From NCBI GenBank assembly GCA_041689775.1, contig JBDNFP010000030.1, forward strand, positions 1 to 25,037: a DNA stretch of 25,037 nt, written 5' to 3'. Below, in pieces: positions 7,793 through 16,750 of the stretch; position 1 is the stretch's first letter, and each line of letters opens with the position of its first letter. The notes below the pieces were generated by a model. It ran no database searches, was not told the origin of the DNA, and saw only the letters and a list, made by a program, of their open reading frames with translations. The translations under genes were made by a program, and so were the position numbers. The DNA comes from JBDNFP01 sp041689775 (GTDB taxonomy: Bacteria; Bacteroidota; Bacteroidia; Cytophagales; Spirosomataceae).

Positions 7793-9103
7793 TTACAAAG
7801 AAGCTGGGGTATTTATCTTCTTGACATTAGCTAGTTCCTTATTATTTTCCGGCTCATTCATTGCCAGGTTAATTTCACTTGCCTGACGCTGTAATTCAAG
7901 ATCTTTACTACCTGTGCGCATGGCTACCTGAATGTACTCGAAGGCTTTCTTAAAATCCTTCTTTTGGTAATACACTGCGGCTAAGGCATGATTTACGTCA
8001 ATATTATCTGGCCGACGCGAATATTCTATCTGACCGTACTTTAATGCCGTATCCTGTTGATCCATTTTTAAATACAACTTACAAAGTTCAAGATCAACCA
8101 AATGTCCTGATTGTGCATCTTCGTCCAGCATCGTGACTACCTCAGCATATTTCTGAGTTGCTTTTTCTGGCTTACCTTGTAGCGTATATATATCTGCCAT
8201 TTCTTCGTGAAAAGAAAACTCAGGCATAATAGCAGAAGCTTTATCGAGTAGTTCAAGTGCTTTATCATAATTCTTCCTTTTCTTGTGAATACGAGCCTGT
8301 CCACCCAATGCAAAAGCATAACTAGGCCGGATGGCCAGTATCCCCGCATATTCTTGCTCAGCCTTATCCAGCTGACCGGTAGTTTCGTACAAATGTGCCA
8401 AGGTATTCTTGCTCCAGCAGTAGGGCTCAGAGCCGGGTAGTCCGGCCTGGACTGCTAGCTTCATAGCTTCAATAGAACTTGGGTAGTTTCCGTAAATTTC
8501 CCGTAGATAAGAAGCACGTGAATAAGATTCCAAAGAAGGCTTTAATGCTTGCATTTTATCAGACATAGCCACGGCTTCTTCATATTTCCCCAATTCGACG
8601 TTAGCATCTACTAACACTCCATATACATAGGCATTAGCAGGATTAATCTTCATTGCTTTGGTAGCAAGGTCACGTGCTTCTGAAAACTGATGCTGTGACA
8701 TCTTTACCGATGCTTTAAAGGTAGTGGCTTCGAAGTTCTGAGGGTCAATACTAAGTACACCATCCAGAATTTTCAACACAGCTGGATAATAGTAAGGGTG
8801 CTCACCCGTAATCCGGGCCTCTGCCATATAAATGGTGGCTATCTGCAAGCGTGGTTTTACGTCGTTGGGGTTCTCGCTGATTATCTTTTTAAGTTCTTCG
8901 ACTTTTTCAAGCGTTTTGGGCCATTCAACTGCGGTGGCTAGTTCACCACTCCGCTGAAATATAGCCGGAATGCTCATTGGAGAGCTAACAACCTGAGAAT
9001 TTTCGTCGGTGTTTTTGGTACAACCGACCGTAATTATGAGAAGTAATATCATCGGGAAAATTGACCCGAGATATGCCTTCAAAGGAAAATATGATGTTTT
9101 CAT
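7793..9103 (-). CDS. TPR-repeat lipoprotein
   Basis: 436 aa from the ATG at 9103. The frame runs on to 9181, but the extension crosses the hairpin at 9137-9176 and lacks a signal sequence. The N-terminus is a lipoprotein signal: a hydrophobic run FPMILLLIITVG, then Cys28. The rest is a chain of tetratricopeptide repeats from about residue 65 onward, recognisable by spaced A/Y/A/P positions such as NPANAYVYGVLVDANVELGK, RPSYAFALGGQARIHKKRKN and RPDNIDVNHALAAVYYQKKD. TPR arrays bind protein partners. It follows the two DUF4331 genes on the same strand, so it probably works with them at the cell envelope. There is no enzymatic domain. Confidence 0.8.
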   Translation of the reverse strand: MKTSYFPLKAYLGSIFPMILLLIITVGCTKNTDENSQVVSSPMSIPAIFQRSGELATAVEWPKTLEKVEELKKIISENPNDVKPRLQIATIYMAEARITGEHPYYYPAVLKILDGVLSIDPQNFEATTFKASVKMSQHQFSEARDLATKAMKINPANAYVYGVLVDANVELGKYEEAVAMSDKMQALKPSLESYSRASYLREIYGNYPSSIEAMKLAVQAGLPGSEPYCWSKNTLAHLYETTGQLDKAEQEYAGILAIRPSYAFALGGQARIHKKRKNYDKALELLDKASAIMPEFSFHEEMADIYTLQGKPEKATQKYAEVVTMLDEDAQSGHLVDLELCKLYLKMDQQDTALKYGQIEYSRRPDNIDVNHALAAVYYQKKDFKKAFEYIQVAMRTGSKDLELQRQASEINLAMNEPENNKELANVKKINTPASL

Positions 9104-9136
9104 GAGGTTATGATATTGAATAGTGGGGTTATGTAT

Positions 9137-9176
9137 TTGCCGGAGATCAAGAGAAACAATCATTGATCTCCGGCAA
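9137..9176 (-). other. Intercistronic hairpin between the DUF4331 and TPR genes
   Basis: Perfect 14-bp stem (9137-9150 with 9163-9176) with a 12-base loop. It sits between the stop of the second DUF4331 gene at 9220 and the TPR start at 9103. No U tract follows on the minus strand, so it looks less like a full terminator and more like an mRNA-stabilising or attenuating hairpin that lowers TPR expression relative to the DUF4331 genes. Confidence 0.6.
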
Positions 9177-9219
9177 CACACAGTATGGTAGCAAATACGT
9201 AATTACTAGACTTTCTCTT

Positions 9220-11511
9220 TTAATTTTCGTTACGAAGTACCTTTACGGTCTTGCTTTGTGTTGGCGTAGAAACTTTGAGAAAATAAATACCAGGTAAACG
9301 ACCCAGTTTGAATTTCTTTTGCTCCACTGCCCCAGAGGTAGTAAAGGTTTGCTGGCTTACAACCTGTCCTTGACTATTGGCCAAACCAATGCGCATTGAC
9401 TCCCCGGTTTCGCCTCTGACCTGCACTACAACCTGATCATCATTGGTAGGATTACCCATGATCTGAACAAGGAAAGCGGAGGCATCTTCTGCCGATTCTG
9501 CTGCTACTCTTACCCTTCCACAGACTTGACGGAAATTATACTCCATTGTCACCTCAGAAGCTGGATCTCCTACGTACCTGGCCTTCACGGTCAATAAGCC
9601 ACTACTACCGTTATCGTTAAACAATGGTGGGTCAATTTTTTGATTCGGGTTGGTCGTATAGTTTGTTACGCCAGCGGCATAGTACTCTACAGTACGACCG
9701 GCCGCAGCACCTGCTGATCCAAATACGATGGCACCCGTCATACAATTCAGACTTTCAACCTTTACAACAAACTCAGTAGCAGGAGTTCCTACCTTCTTAC
9801 CTTCATAACTTGGTCCACGGAAACCTGGCCATGGATTTTGCACGTACGGGAACATCGTTTTAAAGGTGGTGTCATTTTTTGTAACACCAGCATTAAATGA
9901 CAGAACACTTAACAAATTGGGTGTAAGTGGACTTGCGGTAGTACCCGGCACAAAATCGTCGTACCAAAGACCAACCGCGGCCAACACTGCACCACCTACT
10001 GCCTGTAATTCGATTGTTGTTACATCATCTTCCAGGCGTCTTCCATTTGGAAAACCGTCCATATTTGGGATGAACTGCAAGGCCGTTGAAGCGAATGTAG
10101 GGTCTGTGAGCCCAATAACTACCGCCTGAATTAACCCTAAGGAACTAAAATCAGGATCAGTACGTGGGGTAGCAGGAACCGCCATATTTAGGCGTAACCA
10201 ATCACCAAACGTAGGCAGGAAGTTGTTGATAAAAGGCTTCCCAACTGCCAACGGATTCCCTCCTTTGCCGGTAGCTAATTGGTAGGGAGGTAAGTTAGGT
10301 ACCCCAGTATAAAAAATTGGGAGAATATCTACAGCTCGCGGGCTTGTGGCGTTGGGTAACAATACGCTACCGAAAGCCGCCTCTGATAAAGCTGTACCAT
10401 CCAAAGCAGGATTACCTTTTAAGCCAAATAGACCGGGCTTTCCGTTTCTAAAATCAAATGAGCCCAAAGACTTGGTCTGAATACGCAACGGAGCCAAGCC
10501 CGGTATCGCAGTTCCGAACTGAGAATCATCCATGTAAAGAGCCAATTCGGGATTCACAAAATATTGGGCAAAACGTAAGTCTGAGGCCGGAGATAGTGCA
10601 TTCCATCTGTCTTTCTCTCCAATCGGAATGATTGCTTCGTTGGTTAGCGGCATACCCAAGCGAGATACCTGCTTCCAGCCACCATCATATCCAACATCAC
10701 CGGCATTATACAGAGTTTTTATCTGACGACGGCTTGCCGACGCATACACACCAATTACATAATTAGGATCCAAGATAGTGGATGCCTGTGATACCGTCTT
10801 CTTTTCTTTTTGTAAAGTAGATACGGGTACTTCTATTACAATCGAGTGACAGTTAAACTTTGCCACGGCGTCGCGCCCTTCTTTACGAATTACTCCCAGA
10901 TCAAATATCCCCAAGTCTACGAAAAATGGATCATCGGTAGGCCCACAAAAGATTTTTTCACCAGAACTAGCCGTTATGATTGACTTTTCAACCTGTTCCT
11001 CGTAGGAAGTACCAAGACCAACCGTCTTATTATCGATTGACCGGGGGCCGATGTGAGGAGGAGGTACAGTTCCGTTCTCAATAATCGTCTGGAACGTTCT
11101 GCCATTATCAATACTTCGCTCACACGTGTAAGTTGTTTTCAGGTTTTCTTTACCCAAACGAATCAAAAAGAAGGTTGATGGGTCCTGATTTTCTTTCTTA
11201 AAAGTAAAGCGGTAGATAATATCTGCCCCAGTAGTGCTTGCGTTATTATCAACATGGATTTCATAACGGATATTTTCTCCGAAAGAATACCAGTTTGGTC
11301 CACCCGCAGGATGTTCGAACGGGATATAACTCGCAATCAAGACGATATTTTCTGGATTCGTCGGGCTTTTGAACGCATAAACGTCCGTATTGTCAGCCAA
11401 CGGATCATTTGAAATTAATGGAGCCTCGCGGTGCGAAGACCCTTGGGTCTGAATTGGTTGCAGTAGTGCAAAAACCATCAGCCCTACTATACTGTATAAG
11501 AGATTTTTCAT
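9220..11511 (-). CDS. DUF4331 domain protein with T9SS sorting tail
   Basis: 763 aa from the ATG at 11511; a TTG three codons upstream is unlikely. The signal peptide is followed at once by the DUF4331 hallmark SSHREAPLISNDPLADNTDVY. The DUF4331 domain fills about residues 27-570, with other conserved stretches such as NPELALYMDDSQFG and NMDGFPNGRRLEDDVT. After it come about 100 residues of a beta-rich, Ig-like module with Cys residues, then a T9SS C-terminal domain (NPTNDDQVVVQVRG, LPGIYFLKVSTP, KTVKVLRNEN). The biochemical function of DUF4331 is not known to me. It is a close paralogue of the upstream gene, only 26 bases away, but longer by the two C-terminal modules. It is probably exported by T9SS. 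Confidence 0.88.
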   Translation of the reverse strand: MKNLLYSIVGLMVFALLQPIQTQGSSHREAPLISNDPLADNTDVYAFKSPTNPENIVLIASYIPFEHPAGGPNWYSFGENIRYEIHVDNNASTTGADIIYRFTFKKENQDPSTFFLIRLGKENLKTTYTCERSIDNGRTFQTIIENGTVPPPHIGPRSIDNKTVGLGTSYEEQVEKSIITASSGEKIFCGPTDDPFFVDLGIFDLGVIRKEGRDAVAKFNCHSIVIEVPVSTLQKEKKTVSQASTILDPNYVIGVYASASRRQIKTLYNAGDVGYDGGWKQVSRLGMPLTNEAIIPIGEKDRWNALSPASDLRFAQYFVNPELALYMDDSQFGTAIPGLAPLRIQTKSLGSFDFRNGKPGLFGLKGNPALDGTALSEAAFGSVLLPNATSPRAVDILPIFYTGVPNLPPYQLATGKGGNPLAVGKPFINNFLPTFGDWLRLNMAVPATPRTDPDFSSLGLIQAVVIGLTDPTFASTALQFIPNMDGFPNGRRLEDDVTTIELQAVGGAVLAAVGLWYDDFVPGTTASPLTPNLLSVLSFNAGVTKNDTTFKTMFPYVQNPWPGFRGPSYEGKKVGTPATEFVVKVESLNCMTGAIVFGSAGAAAGRTVEYYAAGVTNYTTNPNQKIDPPLFNDNGSSGLLTVKARYVGDPASEVTMEYNFRQVCGRVRVAAESAEDASAFLVQIMGNPTNDDQVVVQVRGETGESMRIGLANSQGQVVSQQTFTTSGAVEQKKFKLGRLPGIYFLKVSTPTQSKTVKVLRNEN

Positions 11512-11537
11512 TTGTCTCAATGTTATAAAAGTGAATA

Positions 11538-13289
11538 TCAGAATCTGTCTTTTTGTGGATAATCAAAGCCTCTCCATGGTCGTTGCATGTATGGAAAACT
11601 GCCTCTCAGTTCGATATCATTCTTTGTAGGACCGGATGTAAAGCTAAGTACACTTACTAGCTGAGGAGTAACAGGACTCGCCGTCATTCCGGGGGTAAAG
11701 TCATCATACCATAATCCGACAGCGGCTAACACAGCACCTGATACCGCCTGCAACTCAATGGTAGTTACGTCATCTTCCAAGCGACGTCCATTAGGAAAGC
11801 CATCCATATTAGGAATGAATTGTATATCGGTGGTTGTATTATACTCAGGATCTGTAAGCCCTAGTACTGCCGCCTGAATCAAGCCGAGTGGGCTAAACTT
11901 AGGATCATTGCGAGGTGTAGCGGGCACCGCCATATTGAGTCGGAGCATATCACCCAGCGTTGGCAGAAAGTTATTTATAAATGGTTTTCCTTTGGCTAGT
12001 GGGTTTCCCCCTTTTCCGGTAGCTAATTGGTACGGTGCCAGGTTAGGAACTCCCGTGTAGAATATGGGAAAAAGATCAACTGCCCTTGGGCTCTTTGCAT
12101 CAGGTAGTAGTATTGCACCAAAAGCTGCTTCGGCTAAGGCCGTCCCGTCCAAGGCAGGATTTCCTTTCAAGCCGTGCAATCCAGGCTTACCATTTCTAAA
12201 ATCAAAAGCGCCAAGTGACTTTTCCTGAATACGAAGTGCATTCAACGAAGGAACGGCCCCACCAAATTGCGAGTCATCCATGTAAAGTGCTAGTTCCGGA
12301 TTAGTAAAGTACTTAGCATATTGCAGATCTTCTCCGCCGTAGGGGCTCGTTGCATTCCAACGATCTTTCATACCAACTGGAATAATTGCTTCGTTTGTGA
12401 GTGGCATTCCCAAGCGAGATACTTGAACAAACTTACCATCATTTCCTACGTCTCCTTCGTTATAAATAGTTTGAATCATCTGGCGACTCGCCGAAGCCCA
12501 AACCCCGATTACATAGTCAGTATCAAGGATGTTAGAGGCTCCTGAAATACCCTCGCCGTCCTTTTGTAAGAGGCTGATCGGAATTTTGAGGGCAATTGTG
12601 TGCACATTAAAACGATTCAAAGCATCGATCGTAGAATTACCATCCGGACGGAAGTTTCCAACATCGAATGCACCGGCGAGATCCACAAAGAAAGGATCAT
12701 CTACTGGTCCGCAAAAGACTTTTTCGCCACCCGCTGTGGTAGCAATAGCTTGTTCGGCCAGTGCGTCATACGTGGTGCCAAGTCCTACTCCGGTTTCGAT
12801 AGAACGTGGACCGATGTTATTGGGAGGAACTGTTCCGTTTGCCACAATAGTGGTGAAGGTTCTTCCACCATCCATACTCTTTTCACATTTATAGGTAGTT
12901 TTCAGGTTTTGCTTACCCAAACGAATATTGAAGAAAGTGGTAGGATCTTCGTTAGTTTGGGAAAAAGTAAAACGATAGGTAATGTCGTCTCCTGCCGTTG
13001 TAGCTTTGTTTTTAATGTGAATTTCGTAACGAACATTTGCGCCGAAATTATAATAATTGGGTCCTCCATCCGGAGATTCAAACGGAATATAGTTGGCAAT
13101 AATAGTAATTGAATTAGGATCGTCTGGACTTTTGAACGCATACACATCTGTGTTATCTGCCAGAGGGTCCTGGGAAATGAGTGGGGCTTCCCGGTGGCTT
13201 GAGGCAAAGCCACCTAGCGTCGATAGTAAAAAAGCGCAACTCAGAAGACTAATTCTGAGCGACCCAAATGGAATAGGGATCATTCGCAT
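11538..13289 (-). CDS. DUF4331 domain protein without sorting tail (tandem paralogue)
   Basis: 583 aa. The N-terminus is a signal peptide (LRISLLSCAFLLSTLGGFA), then SSHREAPLISQDPLADNTDVY. The DUF4331 domain matches the downstream paralogue almost block by block, including NPELALYMDDSQFG, LKGNPALDGTALAEAAFG and NMDGFPNGRRLEDDVT. The protein stops at FDYPQKDRF, exactly where the paralogue goes on into its Ig-like and T9SS modules. It is therefore expected in the periplasm or released, not sorted by T9SS. It is the first gene of the probable DUF4331-DUF4331-TPR operon. Function unknown. Confidence 0.87.
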   Translation of the reverse strand: MRMIPIPFGSLRISLLSCAFLLSTLGGFASSHREAPLISQDPLADNTDVYAFKSPDDPNSITIIANYIPFESPDGGPNYYNFGANVRYEIHIKNKATTAGDDITYRFTFSQTNEDPTTFFNIRLGKQNLKTTYKCEKSMDGGRTFTTIVANGTVPPNNIGPRSIETGVGLGTTYDALAEQAIATTAGGEKVFCGPVDDPFFVDLAGAFDVGNFRPDGNSTIDALNRFNVHTIALKIPISLLQKDGEGISGASNILDTDYVIGVWASASRQMIQTIYNEGDVGNDGKFVQVSRLGMPLTNEAIIPVGMKDRWNATSPYGGEDLQYAKYFTNPELALYMDDSQFGGAVPSLNALRIQEKSLGAFDFRNGKPGLHGLKGNPALDGTALAEAAFGAILLPDAKSPRAVDLFPIFYTGVPNLAPYQLATGKGGNPLAKGKPFINNFLPTLGDMLRLNMAVPATPRNDPKFSPLGLIQAAVLGLTDPEYNTTTDIQFIPNMDGFPNGRRLEDDVTTIELQAVSGAVLAAVGLWYDDFTPGMTASPVTPQLVSVLSFTSGPTKNDIELRGSFPYMQRPWRGFDYPQKDRF

Positions 13290-13945
13290 AATGTAAAAGT
13301 TTAAGTATATAAAAATTAAGTTTATTAGTAGTTAGTAATAGGCTTCTATTGTGTTGCCATTGGTTAAATCCAGAAAAACTGCGTCTGGTAAATCATTGTA
13401 TCCCAAACCTTGGGTGAATCTATCTCTCTGATGACTTCTGGAAAGAATCAATTGAGTAATCTATTAAAAAGGTTACTGTCATGAGTAATGTAATTTGCGA
13501 GTACATAAAATCTCTAACCCATACTTCAAAACAACTATGGGTTAGAGGAACAGCAATATTTCGTCGAATACAATTGGCCAGCAAACGGTAAAACTTGTTC
13601 AAGAGGGGAAGAGTATTTAGAGTGAACCCAATTGAGGTTCAAAATCGGTAATATGTACACCGATCAATATTATATTGATGTACGACAGAATATAAACTTT
13701 GGATTTATTTTATATAAATAAACGTAAAAGAGGCTGTTGAGTAGGTTGTAAAGACTATCGCGTTAATCCACAAATAGCCTTTCTCAGCAGGAATAAAGCA
13801 GCAGAAAAACCCCCACGTAAGGCACACTCAACGGGATTGCAGTTGCCCTTTAATTAGGGTAGGTCGTACCTGAGAGGCACAAATTGGAAGAAAAATAGTC
13901 TTGATGAGGAATGCCCATCCGAAACGCTCGAAAGGGGCAAAAAAA
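13290..13945. other. Gene-poor region with inverted repeats upstream of the DUF4331 operon
   Basis: About 650 bases with no convincing gene. It must hold the promoter of the DUF4331 operon, but I see no clean TAnnTTTG on the minus strand. It contains a 12-bp perfect hairpin (13512-13547), an AT-rich hairpin around 13662-13681 and another at 13704-13722. A 60-codon minus-strand frame at 13420-13602 has no signal, family resemblance or good composition and covers the first hairpin. No tRNA-like fold was seen. Confidence 0.5.
13512..13547. repeat. Perfect 12-bp inverted repeat (hairpin)
   Basis: CTCTAACCCATA (13512-13523) pairs with TATGGGTTAGAG (13536-13547) around a 12-base loop. It is about 220 bases upstream of the first DUF4331 gene. 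On the minus strand it is followed by ATTTTATG, a weak U tract. It could be a leader structure, the end of a small RNA, or an operator. Confidence 0.6.
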
Positions 13946-13974
13946 GTCCCGCCAATTTAAAAAACTGACGGGAC
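13946..13974 (-). terminator. Rho-independent terminator of the Gfo/Idh/MocA gene
   Basis: On the minus strand GTCCCG, one mismatch and two further pairs close a loop of about 11 bases, and the second arm CGGGAC is followed by a run of seven T. It begins 26 bases after the stop codon of the oxidoreductase gene. Confidence 0.75.
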
Positions 13975-13999
13975 GATACAATTAAAGAAAAGGTACCGC

Positions 14000-15082
14000 T
14001 TATAGATGTACCACTTGACCCGTACGAACTGACTCGTCACAAGCAAAGGCTACCCGGAGACTATTGACGGCATCATCGAGGTGATCCGTAAGATCCGTGT
14101 TTTCAGTTATTGACTTAAAAAAATATCGCTGCTCACGGTTACACAGCTCCTGATGATCGGGTTCGTCAGTCAGGTTGATCCACTCGTCAGGGTACACAAA
14201 CTCATCATTTTCGTCGATATCAGCCCGGTGAATCCGTAGCGACTCCGTTTTCGTGTGCGAGTCTACGTTATCAGATTTACCGGCACCACTAGCTTCTTTG
14301 GCAACGATCGACACGCATCCTTTCGGTCCGATTACATCCTTTACGAAGAAAGCAGTTTCGCTCATCATAGGGCCCCAACCTGCTTCGTACCAGCCCACGG
14401 AGCCATCCTCAAAGCGAATCTGCAACTGACCGTAATTGTAGTTCGTAGCCGGAATATCATCGGTAAGCCGGGCCCCAATTGCCGAAACGTGTACAGGCCT
14501 CGAACGCGTCATCTGGCACATCACATCAATGTAGTGAACCCCACAATCTACAATTGGACTCAGGCTTTTCATCAGGTTCCGGTGTACGGTCCACATTTGT
14601 CCGTGACTTTGCTGATTCAGATTCATACGCATCACCAACGGCTTACCCATTTCCTGTGCAATCTCCACAAATTTCTCCCAAGAAGGATGATGCCGGAGAA
14701 TGTAACCAACGACTACTTCCTTGTCAGCTTTCACCGCCGCAGCTACCACCCTTTCGGCACCAGCAACGGTGTCGGCCAATGGTTTTTCTATAAATACGTG
14801 GCACCCCTGCTCCAAAGCCATAATGGCAAACGTTTCATGGGTATCAGGGTAGGTGGAAATACAAACAGCATCCGGTTGGGTCGCGGCCAGGGCCTCGGCA
14901 TAATCGGAATAAAGCGAGTACCCTCCACCGAGTTTTTTGTTTAGTACTTCTTTACTTTTTCCGGTAGATACTATTCCACAAATTTCAAATCCTTCCAGCA
15001 ATTGGTAGGCTTGGGCATGGGATCCTCCCATATTTCCGCAGCCTACTACCAGCACGCGGACGGGTAATTTTGTTGTACTCAT
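14000..15082 (-). CDS. Gfo/Idh/MocA family oxidoreductase
   Basis: 360 aa NAD(P)-dependent dehydrogenase of the sugar/cyclitol type. The N-terminal Rossmann fold has VVGCGNMG (12-19), and the family motif EKP is at 99-101. The C-terminal domain carries DCGVHYIDVM (179-188), with the catalytic Asp179 and His183 pair. The substrate cannot be read from the sequence; such enzymes act on sugars, inositols or N-acetylamino sugars. There is no transporter or sugar gene next to it. It ends in a clear terminator. The gene to its right (glycosylase) ends 79 bases upstream on the same strand. Confidence 0.9.
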   Translation of the reverse strand: MSTTKLPVRVLVVGCGNMGGSHAQAYQLLEGFEICGIVSTGKSKEVLNKKLGGGYSLYSDYAEALAATQPDAVCISTYPDTHETFAIMALEQGCHVFIEKPLADTVAGAERVVAAAVKADKEVVVGYILRHHPSWEKFVEIAQEMGKPLVMRMNLNQQSHGQMWTVHRNLMKSLSPIVDCGVHYIDVMCQMTRSRPVHVSAIGARLTDDIPATNYNYGQLQIRFEDGSVGWYEAGWGPMMSETAFFVKDVIGPKGCVSIVAKEASGAGKSDNVDSHTKTESLRIHRADIDENDEFVYPDEWINLTDEPDHQELCNREQRYFFKSITENTDLTDHLDDAVNSLRVAFACDESVRTGQVVHL

Positions 15083-15161
15083 TTTAGGTAGGTTTTAGGA
15101 GTTTGGCTATTCAAAATTGCAATTCAAAAAAGCATAAAACAAGTTTTGCGCTAAGCTTATC

Positions 15162-15779
15162 TTACCATTTACTGACAAACCGATTATTTCTGATGTAAAA
15201 ACGATACGGTAGCTCGGTTCCTTGCGTAATACCAATCCGGGTGGTCGTAACCATATCGACATCCTTAATTGTTGGGGTAGTAATGTATAGAGGTCCGCCA
15301 GATAACGAACTAAAATTATGCGTTGGCCGGATTCCCATGGCTTGCACTAGCTTACCGGGTCCACTGCACAAATCTTTTTCGGTCAGTACTTTTTTCTTTT
15401 CCATGGGCTTCAAAGTACGGGCATTCAGCTGTCGCCTTTCCTTCATTAGATCAAGTCCTAGGGTAGGTTTCAGAGCCCAGATCAGGACGGCTTCGCCCTG
15501 CTCTTCTGGGCCACCTACCACATTGACACAGTAGTACATTCCGTAAATCAGGTACACGTACAAAGTACCCGCGGAACCAAACATCGCTTCGTTCCGCTTG
15601 GTTTTCTTACGATAGGCGTGGCAAGCCGGATCTCCCCAAAGATACGCTTCGGTTTCTACGATGACTCCGGCCGTGGTACCTTCTTCACTTTCGTGCACTA
15701 ACTCACATCCCAGCAGGCGCTGCGATAATGTAAGTGTATCATGGAGTTGATAGTAGTCCGCTGGCAGCGCTGACGTCAT
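15162..15779 (-). CDS. DNA-3-methyladenine glycosylase (AAG/MPG family)
   Basis: 205 aa, typical for the family (about 190-210). It removes alkylated purines such as 3-methyladenine in base excision repair. Landmarks: VETEAYLWGDPACHAYR with the catalytic Glu42 region, KRNEAMFG, YVYLIYGMYYCVNVV (74-88), SGPGKL and TTRIGITQG near the C-terminus. The start codon lies 3 bases after the yicC stop on the same strand, so the two are almost certainly translated from one mRNA. Confidence 0.94.
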   Translation of the reverse strand: MTSALPADYYQLHDTLTLSQRLLGCELVHESEEGTTAGVIVETEAYLWGDPACHAYRKKTKRNEAMFGSAGTLYVYLIYGMYYCVNVVGGPEEQGEAVLIWALKPTLGLDLMKERRQLNARTLKPMEKKKVLTEKDLCSGPGKLVQAMGIRPTHNFSSLSGGPLYITTPTIKDVDMVTTTRIGITQGTELPYRFYIRNNRFVSKW

Positions 15780-15782
15780 ATC

Positions 15783-16670
15783 TTAAATCACGTTCATGGT
15801 TTGTTCTTTAATCTTTTCCAGCTCATCTTTCATCTGAACAACAAATCGTTGCACGCCGGCGTCGTTGGCCTTAGAACCAATCGTATTGATTTCACGACCA
15901 ATTTCCTGCGATATAAAGTTGAGCTTTTTACCATTACTATCCTCCGACTCCAACGTTTCCGTGAAGTAGTCGAGGTGGTTAGTCAAGCGCATTTTCTCTT
16001 CGGAAATATCGTACTTCTCGATGTAGTAAATCAACTCCTGCTCAAAGCGGTTGGGGTCAAAGTTATCGTCCGACAGCAAGTCACGTACCTGCTTTTCCAG
16101 GCGCTCGCGCACGGCCGGGATGCGGGTTTTATCTTGCTCCTCAACATGCACCAGCAAGGCACGAATGGCCGCAATGTATTCCGCTAGTTTATCACCCGTC
16201 AATTTTCCTTCCTGTTGCCGGAACATATCGCACTTTCCGATTGACTCCTGTACCGCTTTGTTGATCAAAATCCACTCCTGCTCCCGGCGCTTTTCGTCGG
16301 CGACGTCAGTCATGTAAGCATTAGGCATTTGGAGAGCTACTCGGAGCAACTCCGTAGGATCAGCCACAAAGCCTAAGTTCTCGGCGGTAAGGGTCAGATC
16401 ACGGAAGTATCCATTGACTAACGAACGGTTAACCACGGAGCCTCCACCTGCATTTTCTTTAGGTTGTACGGTCAGGTTTAGTTCCACCTTTCCGCGTTCG
16501 AGGGCTTGGGTAACTTGATTTCTGATTTCAATTTCGCGCTCGGAATACTGCCGAGGAATCCGGCAATAAATATCAAGGAACTTAGAGTTTAGTGTTTTGA
16601 TTTCTACAGTAACCGATAGTTGATCGGATTCGACGTGGGCTACCCCGTAACCAGTCATGGATTTTAGCAT
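15783..16670 (-). CDS. YicC/YloC family endoribonuclease
   Basis: 295 aa, the usual length. The N-terminus MLKSMTGYGVA and the C-terminal block QEIGREINTIGSKANDAGVQ are hallmarks of the family, which has an N-terminal YicC domain and a C-terminal DUF1732 domain. E. coli YicC is an endoribonuclease linked to decay of the small RNA RyhB; by family this one should be an RNase too, with unknown targets. It sits 80 bases downstream of pdxA and directly before the glycosylase gene. Confidence 0.94.
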   Translation of the reverse strand: MLKSMTGYGVAHVESDQLSVTVEIKTLNSKFLDIYCRIPRQYSEREIEIRNQVTQALERGKVELNLTVQPKENAGGGSVVNRSLVNGYFRDLTLTAENLGFVADPTELLRVALQMPNAYMTDVADEKRREQEWILINKAVQESIGKCDMFRQQEGKLTGDKLAEYIAAIRALLVHVEEQDKTRIPAVRERLEKQVRDLLSDDNFDPNRFEQELIYYIEKYDISEEKMRLTNHLDYFTETLESEDSNGKKLNFISQEIGREINTIGSKANDAGVQRFVVQMKDELEKIKEQTMNVI

Positions 16671-16750
16671 TCCTGAAAAGATAAAGTTGATATATTTTTA
16701 TGTGTGGCGGCATCCCTTACTAGGTAAGCGCGCTCCGCCTGACTAGACAA

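Noticed and set aside
12600..13112. Plus-strand 170-codon open frame
   Set aside because: Antisense shadow of the first DUF4331 gene, low-quality composition and no family resemblance.
13420..13602. 60-codon minus-strand open frame in the gene-poor region
   Set aside because: No family pattern, no signal peptide, and it covers the perfect hairpin at 13512-13547; more likely non-coding.
13731..13760. Possible insertion-sequence end (GAGGCTGTTGAG)
   Set aside because: It resembles the terminal bases of some insertion sequences, but no matching inverted end, target duplication or transposase fragment was found nearby.
14255..14944. Plus-strand 229-codon open frame
   Set aside because: It lies fully antisense to the Gfo/Idh/MocA gene, whose catalytic motifs are intact; the translated product resembles no family and has no plausible composition.
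16706..16739. Weak hairpin between pdxA and yicC (GGCGG with CCGCC, inner CTTAC/GTAAG)
   Set aside because: The stems are short with unpaired bases between and no U tract follows; not enough to call a terminator.
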